From: Piscibacillus sp052246295
GTDB lineage: Bacteria; Bacillota; Bacilli; Bacillales; Alkalibacillaceae
Assembly (NCBI GenBank): GCA_052246295.1
Contig: JBQQCO010000004.1
Strand: one strand, 5' to 3'
DNA: 64,000 bases
In this document: positions 33,677 to 42,307 of the stretch, one piece after another
Numbering within the stretch: the stretch's first letter is position 1
Layout of the letters: every line of letters starts with the position of its first letter
Translations under genes and position numbers: made by a program
The notes under the pieces: generated by a model
Told to the model about the DNA's origin: nothing
Seen by the model: only the letters and a program-made list of their open reading frames with translations
The model's database searches: none

Positions 33677-34063
33677 TTATGCTTCTTCTATTTCAACTGT
33701 CTCGACTACTTCAATTGATCCAATAACCGATTGAACCATTGAGCAGTTCTTACTTGCAATTTCTAAGCTCTTTTGTAGCTTTTTCTCATTTAAATTTTTA
33801 CCTTTAACTTTGAATGTCAGTGTTATTTTTTCAATTTTATTAACGTCATCACCAGTACGCTCTACATCAGCATTAATCGTCATTTCATCAAATTCAACTT
33901 TTTGTTTCGCTAAAATTTTCCTATAAACAGAAGCACTGCAACCTGCTAATGATGCCACCATTAATTGAAAAGGTCGAAAACCTACTTCATCGTTTGGTGA
34001 GATATCTAGAGTACCATAGTTTGTCTGCGTTTTAATTTCGTCTTGTGTTACGTGGAATTTCAT
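33677..34063 (-). CDS. OsmC family peroxiredoxin-like protein
   Basis: A 128-residue OsmC/Ohr-fold protein. The first conserved Cys lies in SLAGCSASVYRKIL and the second in SKNCSMVQSV, the pair that forms the redox centre in hydroperoxide-reducing members. Without the Ohr-specific Arg and Glu context it is best called OsmC family. ATG at 34063 follows AGGAGTGA; an in-frame GTG three codons upstream is less likely. Confidence 0.87.
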   Translation of the reverse strand: MKFHVTQDEIKTQTNYGTLDISPNDEVGFRPFQLMVASLAGCSASVYRKILAKQKVEFDEMTINADVERTGDDVNKIEKITLTFKVKGKNLNEKKLQKSLEIASKNCSMVQSVIGSIEVVETVEIEEA

Positions 34064-34158
34064 GAACGTCACTCCTAATCAGTAATTCGTTTTGATTTCA
34101 TTTTAACACGGATGTAGGGTAAAATGTCATTGACTTTGCTCAGGAGGGAGTTGAGAAT

Positions 34159-35331
34159 TTGGTAGGACCTAAAGCACGTTTTGCGATTCTCGTTACAATA
34201 GTTGGGATATCAGGCTTATCTCAAGGTATGTTATTACCTGTTATTGCTGTTTTGCTTGAACAAAACGGTATATCGTCATCCATAAATGGCCTTCATGCCA
34301 CGGCCTTATACATAGGAATATTAGTAATCTCACCATTTTTAGAAAAACCTTTAAGAACTTATGGGTATAAGCCACTAATTCTAATAGGTGGGGCTTTAGT
34401 GTTTTTATCATTATTCTTCTTTACAATTTGGGAATCTCTTTGGTTCTGGTTTGTTCTTAGAATGATGATTGGAATTGGTGATAACATTTTACACTTTGGT
34501 ACTCAGACATGGATCACAACGACAACAGATGAAAAGAATCGTGGTCGAAACATCGCAGTATACGGGTTAATGTTCGCTTTAGGATTTGCTATTGGTCCAT
34601 TAATGACTTCGTTAATACAATTTAGTCCGACTTTACCGTTTGTGGTGAGCGGAGTTATGTGTTTAATTGTTTGGTCATTGATGTTCTTCGTTCGTAACGA
34701 ACTGCCTGTTCAAGATGATGGTATGCAAGTAACGTCAACTCGTTCACTCGGACGTTTCATAGGTACTATTAAATATGCTTGGGTCGCATTCTTAGCTCCT
34801 TTTGCGTACGGTTTTTTAGAAGCATCATTGCACGGGAATTTCCCAGTATACGCAATGCGAATAGGTCATGATGTATCGATGATTTCATTGATTATACCTT
34901 GTTTCGCAGCTGCAAGTATCATTTCATCTATTCCTTTAGGGATCTTAAGTGATAAAATAGGCCGTCGAAAGGTCCTAGCCTTCGTTCTAACTGGGGGGAT
35001 GTTAATTTTTGCGGTTGCTGTAATGGTAGAACATTCTGTCGTCGGTTTATTTATTGTCTTTGCTTTATCCGGATTACTGGTGGGTTCGTTATTTTCGTTA
35101 GGTATGTCTTTTATGACAGATTTACTGCCAAAGAGTTTACTCCCTGCGGGTAATATATTATGTGGTGTGTTCTTTAGCCTTGGTAGTATTTCAGGTCCTG
35201 CGTTAAGTGGTGTTTATATAGAATTATTTCCTGGCTACTCCTTCTTCTATGTCATTACAGCCTTTCTAGGCATTGTTCTCATACTAATTCTCATGTTTGC
35301 ACAGAAGCCCCAATTAGAAAAGCACGCGTAA
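34159..35331 (+). CDS. MFS transporter (YfkF-like)
   Basis: A 390-residue major facilitator with about twelve helices. The cytoplasmic loop between helices 8 and 9 has the MFS motif GILSDKIGRRKVL, and helix 5 shows the AIGPLMTSL antiporter-type pattern. Start is TTG at 34159 after GGAGGG. The product resembles multidrug or sugar exporters, but the substrate is unknown. Lies opposite yfkH-yfkI-yfkJ as yfkF does in B. subtilis. Confidence 0.82.
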   Translation: MVGPKARFAILVTIVGISGLSQGMLLPVIAVLLEQNGISSSINGLHATALYIGILVISPFLEKPLRTYGYKPLILIGGALVFLSLFFFTIWESLWFWFVLRMMIGIGDNILHFGTQTWITTTTDEKNRGRNIAVYGLMFALGFAIGPLMTSLIQFSPTLPFVVSGVMCLIVWSLMFFVRNELPVQDDGMQVTSTRSLGRFIGTIKYAWVAFLAPFAYGFLEASLHGNFPVYAMRIGHDVSMISLIIPCFAAASIISSIPLGILSDKIGRRKVLAFVLTGGMLIFAVAVMVEHSVVGLFIVFALSGLLVGSLFSLGMSFMTDLLPKSLLPAGNILCGVFFSLGSISGPALSGVYIELFPGYSFFYVITAFLGIVLILILMFAQKPQLEKHA

Positions 35332-35347
35332 TCACGCGTGCTTTCAT
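35320..35347. terminator. bidirectional terminator between MFS gene and yfkH
   Basis: AAAGCACGCG and CGCGTGCTTT pair with a four-base loop that contains the MFS stop codon. Confidence 0.8.
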
Positions 35348-36174
35348 GCTTTAAATAATCTTGCCTTATGTCGATGTAATATTGCATTGATTTCTCCACC
35401 AATAACTAACATCATCCCTGATAAGAAAAACCAAATCATTAATACGATAATACTTCCAAGACTTCCGTACGTATATGAAAAGTTTCCTAGGTTCTCTACA
35501 TAATATGCAAACCCCAATGAAGTTAATTGCCACCCAATAGTCGCAATGACTGCACCAGGCAATGCATGTTTTAAAGAGATTTTTTGGCTTGGTCCTAACA
35601 TATACAAGACTGTTAACACCAAAATAATAATAAAGAAAGAAATAACCCAACGAAATGAATCCCAAAATTGAATAAAGTTCTCAGAATAACCTAGGAAATC
35701 AAATATATAATTGCCGATTGCTCTGCCGAAAACAGGTAAGGCTAATGCAATAGAAATAACTAAGACCATTGCAACCGTTAATGCAATCGATATCAACCTA
35801 GTGATAATAAATGAACGAGTCTCTTCTGTTTCATAGGCACGATTAAATACTCTCATTAACGCATTTATCCCGTTTGATGCAGACCAAATCGTTAAGATAA
35901 TACCAAGTGATAACAGCCCGCCGTTTCGATCTTCCATCAATTGATTCACATTATTAATAATCAAATTCATCGACTCACCTGGCACATAACGATGGATAAT
36001 ATTAAACACACTATCTTTATCAATTGGCAAGAAACCTATTAATGTCAATAAAAAGATAAGAAAAGGAAATAAAGACAATAAAAAGAAATACGCTAACTGT
36101 GCGGACATCCCGACAACATCATCATCTACAAAATGATGATATAAATCTTTCCAAAAATGGGCTGTAAAAATCAC
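35344..36174 (-). CDS. yfkH: YihY/BrkB family membrane protein (YfkH)
   Basis: A 276-residue membrane protein of the YihY family (once annotated ribonuclease BN) with about six helices. Signature segments are MSAQLAYFFLLSLFPFLIFL near residue 25 and YGSLGSIIVLMIWFFLSG near residue 240. Function is unknown. The start is a GTG at 36174 after AGTAGGTGA. It ends the yfkJ-yfkI-yfkH operon, the same order as in B. subtilis. Confidence 0.88.
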   Translation of the reverse strand: MIFTAHFWKDLYHHFVDDDVVGMSAQLAYFFLLSLFPFLIFLLTLIGFLPIDKDSVFNIIHRYVPGESMNLIINNVNQLMEDRNGGLLSLGIILTIWSASNGINALMRVFNRAYETEETRSFIITRLISIALTVAMVLVISIALALPVFGRAIGNYIFDFLGYSENFIQFWDSFRWVISFFIIILVLTVLYMLGPSQKISLKHALPGAVIATIGWQLTSLGFAYYVENLGNFSYTYGSLGSIIVLMIWFFLSGMMLVIGGEINAILHRHKARLFKA

Positions 36175-36185
36175 AATTCATTCAC

Positions 36186-36461
36186 CTACTGTTTATCTTG
36201 ACCTTGATCTACCTTATCTATAAGTCGTTCAACTTGATCAATCTGTTCCAATAATTTATCTGTGCCTTTGCTAACTTGATCTAGCTTCAGCCGTAGTTGT
36301 CTAATTGAATCAGAAGGGTGACTATAAATATGTTTTATTTGGTTATATGTCTTTTTAGAACCACTTTTAAAATTCTCCCGTTCTTCTCGATTAAACATTG
36401 ATACAGCTAATCCAATTGCGGCTCCAATCAACACACTCGACTGCCATGATTTTAATTTCAT
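36186..36461 (-). CDS. yfkI: YfkI, YtxH-like small protein
   Basis: A 91-residue protein with a short membrane-inserting N terminus (SSVLIGAAIGLAVSMF) followed by a charged coiled coil, as in YtxH-domain general stress proteins. Between yfkJ and yfkH with short gaps, so co-transcribed. Role unknown. Confidence 0.78.
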   Translation of the reverse strand: MKLKSWQSSVLIGAAIGLAVSMFNREERENFKSGSKKTYNQIKHIYSHPSDSIRQLRLKLDQVSKGTDKLLEQIDQVERLIDKVDQGQDKQ

Positions 36462-36475
36462 TTTATTCCTCCTGT

Positions 36476-36946
36476 CTAAATGTCATGATTTATTCTGATA
36501 TCATGCAATAAATTTTGACAAGCTTCTGTCACAAGGTCGTATGTTTCATTGAAATCTCCTGTGAAATAAGGATCTGGAACATTCCTTGTATCGTGGTGGT
36601 CAACATAATCTAATAATTTTTTAAGAGACGCAGTTGATTCAGCAGGCTTCAAATCATTTAAAGCTTTTATATTATCGTCATCCATAGCAAAAATATAATC
36701 AAAATGCTCAAAATCAGAAGGTTCCACCTGTCTTGCAGTCAAACCAGATCCATTAATATTGTTTTCTTTAAGTTTTTTTAATGTACCTTCATGAGGCGGT
36801 GAACCTATATGATAATTAGAAACTCCAGCTGAATCGACGACAAAATGATCGTCTAAATTTTTTTGAGTCACCAAATTCGAGAAGACTGCTTCTGCCATCG
36901 GCGACCGACAAATATTTCCTAAACAAACAAATAACACTTTTACCAA
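36476..36946 (-). CDS. yfkJ: low-molecular-weight protein-tyrosine phosphatase YfkJ
   Basis: A 156-residue LMW-PTP. The P-loop CLGNICRS (Cys8, Arg14) and the general-acid Asp in VPDPYF near residue 127 are intact, so it should dephosphorylate phosphotyrosine or phosphoarginine. The start is TTG at 36946 after AAGGTGAT. First gene of the yfkJIH operon; in B. subtilis YfkJ is linked to stress resistance. Confidence 0.92.
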   Translation of the reverse strand: MVKVLFVCLGNICRSPMAEAVFSNLVTQKNLDDHFVVDSAGVSNYHIGSPPHEGTLKKLKENNINGSGLTARQVEPSDFEHFDYIFAMDDDNIKALNDLKPAESTASLKKLLDYVDHHDTRNVPDPYFTGDFNETYDLVTEACQNLLHDIRINHDI

Positions 36947-37138
36947 CTAACATCACCTTCACTATAATATAGTCGCTATATTTTATATTCCCTTTAACCA
37001 CTATCATAAACAAAATTAGCCCACAATAAAAGAAGTTAAAATTGAAAAAAATCCCTAATCGATATTTTCTCTAATAATTTACATCACAAAGGTAAAAATA
37101 ACGTTAAATGTTTATGACGTGAAGGGAGGTTTACTAAA

Positions 37139-38128
37139 ATGGAAAAAATAAACTTAAATAGTAATGAAATTAGTGTAATGTGGACACAGTATATTCAGAA
37201 CTCACTTTATGTACAAATTTTAAAATACTTCTTCGAAACAGTTGAAGATCAAGAAACTAAGGACATTGTTGAGAAGGCTTTAGCTCTATCAGAACGAATA
37301 GAACAAGAGGTTAAAACTATATTCAAACGTGAAAACCTCCCTATCCCGTATGGTTTCAGTAGTAAAGATGTTAATTTGAATGCTGAAAAATTATTCTTAG
37401 ATCCATTTATGATTCAGTTTTTAGAACACACTTTAAAAGCTGGTATCTTAGCACATGGATCAACATTAATGGTCAGTACACGAAAAGATATTCGTGACTT
37501 ATTTTCAGATACGACGCAAGAATCGGTAAAGTTATTTAATGAATGTATAGACTTATCACTGAAAAAAGGGCTTCTTGTTCGCCCCCCTAGTATTGAAGTT
37601 CAACCAGAAGTCGAATTCATAAATCATAAGAGGTATATGAGTTTTTTCAGTAATCGACCACTCAACACAGTCGAACTTACGCATTTATTTGAAATTATAA
37701 AAACAAATACAGTTGGGGTTATGATTACCATGGCTTCAGCCCAGACAACTGATCATCAAGAAGTAAAGGATTATATGATTCGTGGTATGAACATATCTCA
37801 AAAACACGTTAAGGTTTTCAAAAAAATTATTGAAGAATCTTATATTGATGCACCAATGGGTTCTAACAGCTATATAACCAACTCACATGAACGAGTGTTT
37901 TCAGATAAGTTGATGATGCATTTTATGTCTGTTCTGAGTGCTGCTGGACAAGGAAATTATTCAACTGCATCAACAGCTAGTATGAGAAGCGATATCACGC
38001 TAAACTACCAACGTTTATCTGCTGAGATTGCAATGTATGCAAAAGATGGAGCAGATATTATGATTAAAAACGGCTGGCTTGAAGAGCCCCCACAAGTACC
38101 TAACCGAGAAAAACTAATTAAGAGTTAA
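37139..38128 (+). CDS. DUF3231 family protein, two tandem domains
   Basis: A 329-residue soluble protein made of two related ~160-residue helical domains (about 5-165 and 170-325). Each has a ferritin-like four-helix pattern, and related segments recur (LKAGILAHGSTLMVSTRKDI and FMSVLSAAGQGNYSTASTAS, residues at the ends of both domains). This matches DUF3231, common in spore formers and of unknown function. GGGAGG precedes the ATG. Conserved metal ligands are not evident. Confidence 0.82.
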   Translation: MEKINLNSNEISVMWTQYIQNSLYVQILKYFFETVEDQETKDIVEKALALSERIEQEVKTIFKRENLPIPYGFSSKDVNLNAEKLFLDPFMIQFLEHTLKAGILAHGSTLMVSTRKDIRDLFSDTTQESVKLFNECIDLSLKKGLLVRPPSIEVQPEVEFINHKRYMSFFSNRPLNTVELTHLFEIIKTNTVGVMITMASAQTTDHQEVKDYMIRGMNISQKHVKVFKKIIEESYIDAPMGSNSYITNSHERVFSDKLMMHFMSVLSAAGQGNYSTASTASMRSDITLNYQRLSAEIAMYAKDGADIMIKNGWLEEPPQVPNREKLIKS

Positions 38129-38141
38129 AAGAGGCGGGAAA

Positions 38142-38609
38142 ATGAGGAATAAAAAACTTGAAGTACTTTTTTGGAGCATTGCCTTTCCCGGTTTTGGACA
38201 ACTACTTAACCACCAACTTGTAAAAGGAATAGCTTTAATCATTCTTGAGGTATTGATTAACGTCATGAGTAAATTTAATCAAGCCATCCTCTATAGTTTT
38301 ATTGGAGAGATTGAGAAGGCTGTTCATGTAGTTGATTATCAATGGCTGATGTTCTATCCATGTATATATTTCTTCGGAATATGGGATGCATATAAGCATG
38401 CAGAAGGCGAAAATCCATCGTATGAATTTCTACCTTTTGTCTTTTCAGCATTCTTTGTGACAGTTGGCCTAATGTATTCATACCGTACAGAAGTGCTCGG
38501 GGTTATTGTAGGTCCGGTATGGTTACCGATTATTTTCTTAATACCAGGAATATGTATTGGCCTATTTATCCGTAAATTAATTTTACATTATACAGCAAAA
38601 ACATATTGA
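38142..38609 (+). CDS. membrane protein of unknown function
   Basis: A 155-residue protein with about four membrane helices. The start KLEVLFWSIAFPGFGQLLN and the later WDAYKHAEG resemble small TM2-like proteins of Bacilli (GFGQ turn, Asp-Ala-Tyr pair), but I do not recognise a named family. It follows the DUF3231 gene by 13 bases and is probably co-transcribed with it. Confidence 0.65.
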   Translation: MRNKKLEVLFWSIAFPGFGQLLNHQLVKGIALIILEVLINVMSKFNQAILYSFIGEIEKAVHVVDYQWLMFYPCIYFFGIWDAYKHAEGENPSYEFLPFVFSAFFVTVGLMYSYRTEVLGVIVGPVWLPIIFLIPGICIGLFIRKLILHYTAKTY

Positions 38610-38646
38610 AGAGGATCCCCTTTAATTACATAGGAAACCCTCTTTT
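38607..38646. terminator. terminator between convergent genes
   Basis: AAGAGGATCC and GGAAACCCTCTT pair imperfectly, followed by TTTTTT on the plus strand. Confidence 0.55.
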
Positions 38647-39312
38647 TTAATCTGTTAAGCTTGTAATACAATGTTCATCGTCATTTCTTGGATTATTGAC
38701 GTGCTGACTTACGGGGTAGGCCTCTAAACTTTCTGTAGGCAAGCTCAAAACAAACTCTTTCATTTCAGTAGCATCTTTAAGATTAAAATCTAGCCACTCA
38801 TTTTCATGGTCTTTTGGCAATATGACTGGCATACGATGATGAATATCATTCATAAAATCATCTGCTTCTTTAGTTAGAATCGTACAGGTCACAAGCTCTT
38901 GTTCATCACGTTTCCAACGATCCCAGAGACCAGCAAATGCGAATAAGTTTCTGTCAGACACCTTAATTCTCATAGGTTGCTTTCCTTGCTCTGTCTTTTT
39001 CCATTCATAGAAACTATCTGCTAATATTAAGCATCTTCTTCTTTCCATTAACCTTTTAAAGCTCGGTTTCTCATCAGCTGTTTCAGCTCTTGCGTTAATC
39101 ATCTTATGACCAATTTTTTGATCTTTAGCCCAAAAAGGAACTAAGCCCCACTTCATGTTTCCAGCACGATTTTGCTCGCCATCATGAATAATTGTTAACA
39201 CATCTTGACTAGGTGCAACATTATAACGTATCGAAAAATTAGGAGGCTGGTGCAACTCATATTCTTCTGCTACCTCGTCGGGATTCGCTACAAAGGTAAA
39301 CCGACCACACAT
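38647..39312 (-). CDS. SOS-response-associated peptidase (SRAP/YedK/HMCES family)
   Basis: A 221-residue SRAP protein, which shields abasic sites in single-stranded DNA by forming a thiazolidine crosslink through Cys2. The N terminus MCGRF (Cys2 after Met removal), NARAET with the DNA-binding Asn and Arg, the Glu in SFYEWKK, and the catalytic His in IHHRMPVIL are all present. It starts four bases after plsC, so the two form a unit. Confidence 0.92.
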   Translation of the reverse strand: MCGRFTFVANPDEVAEEYELHQPPNFSIRYNVAPSQDVLTIIHDGEQNRAGNMKWGLVPFWAKDQKIGHKMINARAETADEKPSFKRLMERRRCLILADSFYEWKKTEQGKQPMRIKVSDRNLFAFAGLWDRWKRDEQELVTCTILTKEADDFMNDIHHRMPVILPKDHENEWLDFNLKDATEMKEFVLSLPTESLEAYPVSQHVNNPRNDDEHCITSLTD

Positions 39313-39316
39313 AGAA

Positions 39317-40045
39317 TCACCCTGCTTTCACATCATTTAAAGCACATTGAATTCGATTTTGCGTTTCTTTTGCTAATTCATCAAGTGTCATATTTTCAAC
39401 CTGCTCAACCGATATCGGCTCACAAATTGTCATATAGACTGTTGCTTTTTTAATTCTGTTCTTATTCTCTTCCATAATTTTGTATGTACCCTCAATCATG
39501 ACAGGTAACACCGGAACTTTTGCCTTTTTCGCTAACGCAAAACTACCGCTTTTAAACGGTAACATCTCACTTCCCATTGACCTTGTACCCTCAGGATAAA
39601 TAACAAGTGGATGACCATCTTTTAACAATTCTATACCTTTTTTAAAGGTTTTAACCGATTCACGGCGATTTTTACGATCTAAGAACAAACAATCCATGAC
39701 TTCCATCCAAGGCTTAACGATTGGAATCTTGCTCACTTCAATTTTTGAAATAAATCCAAAAGGCTCTTTGAAATAACCTAAATATGCAAAAATATCGTAG
39801 TTTGCTTGATGGTTCCCTACGATTAAGTAAGGAGGTTCAATAATATTCTCCTCCCCTTTTATGATTACCTTTGACCCAGATTGTTTAAAAAATTGGCGCC
39901 CAAATTGTTTAGGAACTTTATGTACCATCCGGTTATACTCGGCTCGTGAATAGTCCTCACGGTTTAACTTTTTCAGCCGTTTTAAAACAAGTCCTGTGTA
40001 AAGCACATAAATAACCCCATATACTAAACTCCATATCGTTCGCAT
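39317..40045 (-). CDS. plsC: 1-acyl-sn-glycerol-3-phosphate acyltransferase
   Basis: A 242-residue membrane-associated acyltransferase that makes phosphatidic acid. The catalytic motif NHQANYD (HX4D) is near residue 80 and PEGTRS near residue 155; an N-terminal hydrophobic segment anchors it. The ATG at 40045 follows AAGGGAGAG; an upstream Met is less likely. Co-transcribed with the SRAP gene. Confidence 0.9.
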   Translation of the reverse strand: MRTIWSLVYGVIYVLYTGLVLKRLKKLNREDYSRAEYNRMVHKVPKQFGRQFFKQSGSKVIIKGEENIIEPPYLIVGNHQANYDIFAYLGYFKEPFGFISKIEVSKIPIVKPWMEVMDCLFLDRKNRRESVKTFKKGIELLKDGHPLVIYPEGTRSMGSEMLPFKSGSFALAKKAKVPVLPVMIEGTYKIMEENKNRIKKATVYMTICEPISVEQVENMTLDELAKETQNRIQCALNDVKAG

Positions 40046-40175
40046 GCTGATTCTCTCCCTTATGTCCATTAACAATATTTTATCAAAATAGGTTGAAAAA
40101 AGTAGGTGCTTTCAGAAATTTGTCTATCTAATATGTTAAAATACTTTAAAAGAGATAAAGGAAGGGATATAGGAT

Positions 40176-41000
40176 ATGTATAAAACGTTATTAGAACAAG
40201 CTGATGTCGCAATTTTTGATTTAGATGGTACATTATATGAAGGCACCGATCATTTTAATCTTCATGTAGACAATCTAAAACAACAACTTGAAGATGAGAA
40301 AAAAGAGCAATTCCAAGATATATACAATAAAATCTTACGAGGTGAACACCCTGTTCAAATCGGGAAGATCTATGACGGTTTAAGAGATATCGTGTGGAGC
40401 TGGGACCCCTTCACTGAGGAATTAACTGAGGCACGCAATTGGAACAATGAAGTTGTTACAGTTAAAGATGCACCTAACAAAATCGCTGCTCATGAATTTG
40501 ACTTTAAAAACTGGGTACCAATTGGTGATGGTTGGTGGCCACCATATGCGATTGCGAGACACTTTGGAATAAGTATTGATGCCATTCAAGCTTCTTATAA
40601 TAAAACAAAAGAACAAATGGCAGAGTTAGACGGTTACCTTAGACAGACACCTGGCCTAAAAGAATATCTAAAAGAATTAAAACAAAACACGCGTTTAGTT
40701 GTTTGCACGAATAGTGATGAAGTAGATGCTAAACGATTACTAAAGTTTTTAGAGATTGATGAACACTTTGAAGAGCTTATTCCTTCAGCCATGAAGCCTG
40801 TGCAAACGAAGAAGCATTTCAAATATGTATTAGATCATTTCGATGTAAAACCTGAACAAGTTGTATCTGTGGGCGATAACTTCATGAATGAAGTCGCGCC
40901 AGCATTGCAACTAGGCATGAAAGCCGTTTGGTTAACAGACGCTAAAGAGAAACCTGTTGAAAATAATCAATACGTTTTAACTGATACACTTGCGCAATAA
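40176..41000 (+). CDS. HAD-family hydrolase
   Basis: A 274-residue haloacid-dehalogenase-type phosphatase. Motif I FDLDGTLYEG (Asp15 nucleophile, Asp17), motif II VVCTNSDE, the lysine near MKPVQTKKHF, and motif IV VSVGDNFMNEV are in order. A ~120-residue cap domain (about 25-150) sits between motifs I and II. Substrate unknown. Single gene, followed by a short repeat island. Confidence 0.85.
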   Translation: MYKTLLEQADVAIFDLDGTLYEGTDHFNLHVDNLKQQLEDEKKEQFQDIYNKILRGEHPVQIGKIYDGLRDIVWSWDPFTEELTEARNWNNEVVTVKDAPNKIAAHEFDFKNWVPIGDGWWPPYAIARHFGISIDAIQASYNKTKEQMAELDGYLRQTPGLKEYLKELKQNTRLVVCTNSDEVDAKRLLKFLEIDEHFEELIPSAMKPVQTKKHFKYVLDHFDVKPEQVVSVGDNFMNEVAPALQLGMKAVWLTDAKEKPVENNQYVLTDTLAQ

Positions 41001-41025
41001 GGGATGTTTTTAAGTTAGTGGAAAG

Positions 41026-41090
41026 CTTTCGCCAAAGTGAGACTAGCTTTCGCCTAAGCAGAGAATCACTTACCATATTGAGCCAAAAAT
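41026..41090. repeat. 21-bp-period repeat island 4 (short)
   Basis: TTTCGCC begins at 41028 and 41049, 21 bases apart, in the word AGCTTTCGCC. Later copies are too eroded to be sure. The word resembles that of island 1 (TCGCCAAAGTGA). It lies between the HAD gene and a terminator. Confidence 0.55.
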
Positions 41091-41097
41091 GAACTTA

Positions 41098-41142
41098 AGC
41101 CGAATGTCAGGTAGATTATTCAACACCTAACATTCGGCCTCT
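41098..41142. terminator. bidirectional terminator derived from a dispersed repeat end
   Basis: AGCCGAATGTCAGGT and ACCTAACATTCGGCC form a long stem between convergent genes. It closely resembles the right-hand hairpin of dispersed repeat copy B (14710-14750) without the rest of that repeat. Confidence 0.75.
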
Positions 41143-41153
41143 TTTAGGCCTTA

Positions 41154-41882
41154 TTAAGAATTTTCAATCCATTCTTTTAAGAAAACGGGTAAATAATGAT
41201 ATTGATAAATATCTGATGGATAATCCATGAACTGCGGTTGCTTTTCTTCGTACATGACCTGGGCTCCTGCATTTAACGCACCCATGTAATCTTCATATAA
41301 AAACTCGAAGCTCACCGTTTCTTCAGGTACATATTTTTCATAACATATATCGGGATCCATGTAATTTACATAAGTTCGACAAGGTAATGGTCTTGATTCA
41401 TATGCCATACACGCATTCGTTTCAGTGTTTAGCAACGGGCATGGGAGCTGTTTTTTAATATAATCATATTTGATATCTTTCTCTTCAAAATTGAGTGACG
41501 TTGCCTCATCTATCAATGATTCATACTGTTTATAATAACTCTCTAAATGGCTCTTAATTTCTTCACGCCTACTTTCAGGCATTGCCTCAATGGATGCAAT
41601 AATCATCTTAGCTTCTAGTCTTGAGATAATAATCGGAAAGTAACAACAGAACGCACAACCTAATTGACAGTTCGGCGTCATCCCCATATGATCATCCATC
41701 TCATTCATCTTCTGCGAAACTTCTTGTTGTAGCCGTTGATAAACTGCCACCATTTGGTCAAGTGGTTGCCCCGGTTCATCTAATTTCTGTTCCGCAGCAT
41801 CATAAAAATCATCTTCATTTAATTCAAATGTATTTAAACGCTTAAGTCGTTCTTTTACTTCTTCAAGCGTGCGATTTTTCAT
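41154..41882 (-). CDS. YkgJ family cysteine-cluster protein
   Basis: A 242-residue soluble protein. The cluster CxLGCAFCC near residue 72 and a second group, CPLLNTETNACMAYESRPLPC then R, near residues 148-167 match the YkgJ (CxxCxxCC, zinc/iron-chelating) family. The rest is helical and acidic. Function unknown; the Cys set suggests bound iron or zinc. Single gene unit. Confidence 0.82.
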   Translation of the reverse strand: MKNRTLEEVKERLKRLNTFELNEDDFYDAAEQKLDEPGQPLDQMVAVYQRLQQEVSQKMNEMDDHMGMTPNCQLGCAFCCYFPIIISRLEAKMIIASIEAMPESRREEIKSHLESYYKQYESLIDEATSLNFEEKDIKYDYIKKQLPCPLLNTETNACMAYESRPLPCRTYVNYMDPDICYEKYVPEETVSFEFLYEDYMGALNAGAQVMYEEKQPQFMDYPSDIYQYHYLPVFLKEWIENS

Positions 41883-42045
41883 AACTTAACAACCCTTTCT
41901 AAGTCATTCCTATATTATCATAATGTGCAACCTTTACACATACAAAAACTTACAACAGTTTTTACTTCTCATAGCCTGACTTAAATGTTACAATGACATC
42001 TGCATGATTTGATAAATGGAACTTTTCAAGAAAGAGGTGTTATAG

Positions 42046-42177
42046 ATGTATATCGGTACAAAAGGTTGGTTCGTAAGCGAATTAAAGAAAATCGGTGTAA
42101 GCTATTATGAGGGTCGTAAAATCGAGTCATATGACGCTTCAACACTTGCTAATTTATTAGAATCTAAGAAAAAATAA
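42046..42177 (+). CDS. yflJ: YflJ family small protein (DUF2639)
   Basis: A 43-residue protein, MYIGTKGWFVSELKKIGVSY and then EGRKIESYDASTLANLLES, which matches the YflJ family of Bacilli (unknown function). AAAGAGG lies upstream of the ATG at good distance, and its own terminator follows. Too small to infer a role. Confidence 0.85.
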   Translation: MYIGTKGWFVSELKKIGVSYYEGRKIESYDASTLANLLESKKK

Positions 42178-42185
42178 CCATTATT

Positions 42186-42218
42186 ATTACAGAGGATTAA
42201 TTCCTCTGTAATTTTTTT
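42186..42218 (+). terminator. terminator of yflJ
   Basis: ATTACAGAGGA and TCCTCTGTAAT followed by TTTTTTT. Confidence 0.9.
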
Positions 42219-42307
42219 GTTAAATATTCTTAACGCCATTCGACAATTTTCCATGTTAAAATTAAACGTACAGGTTAAAAGACTTATTCAGATATGGAGG
42301 CATCTTA

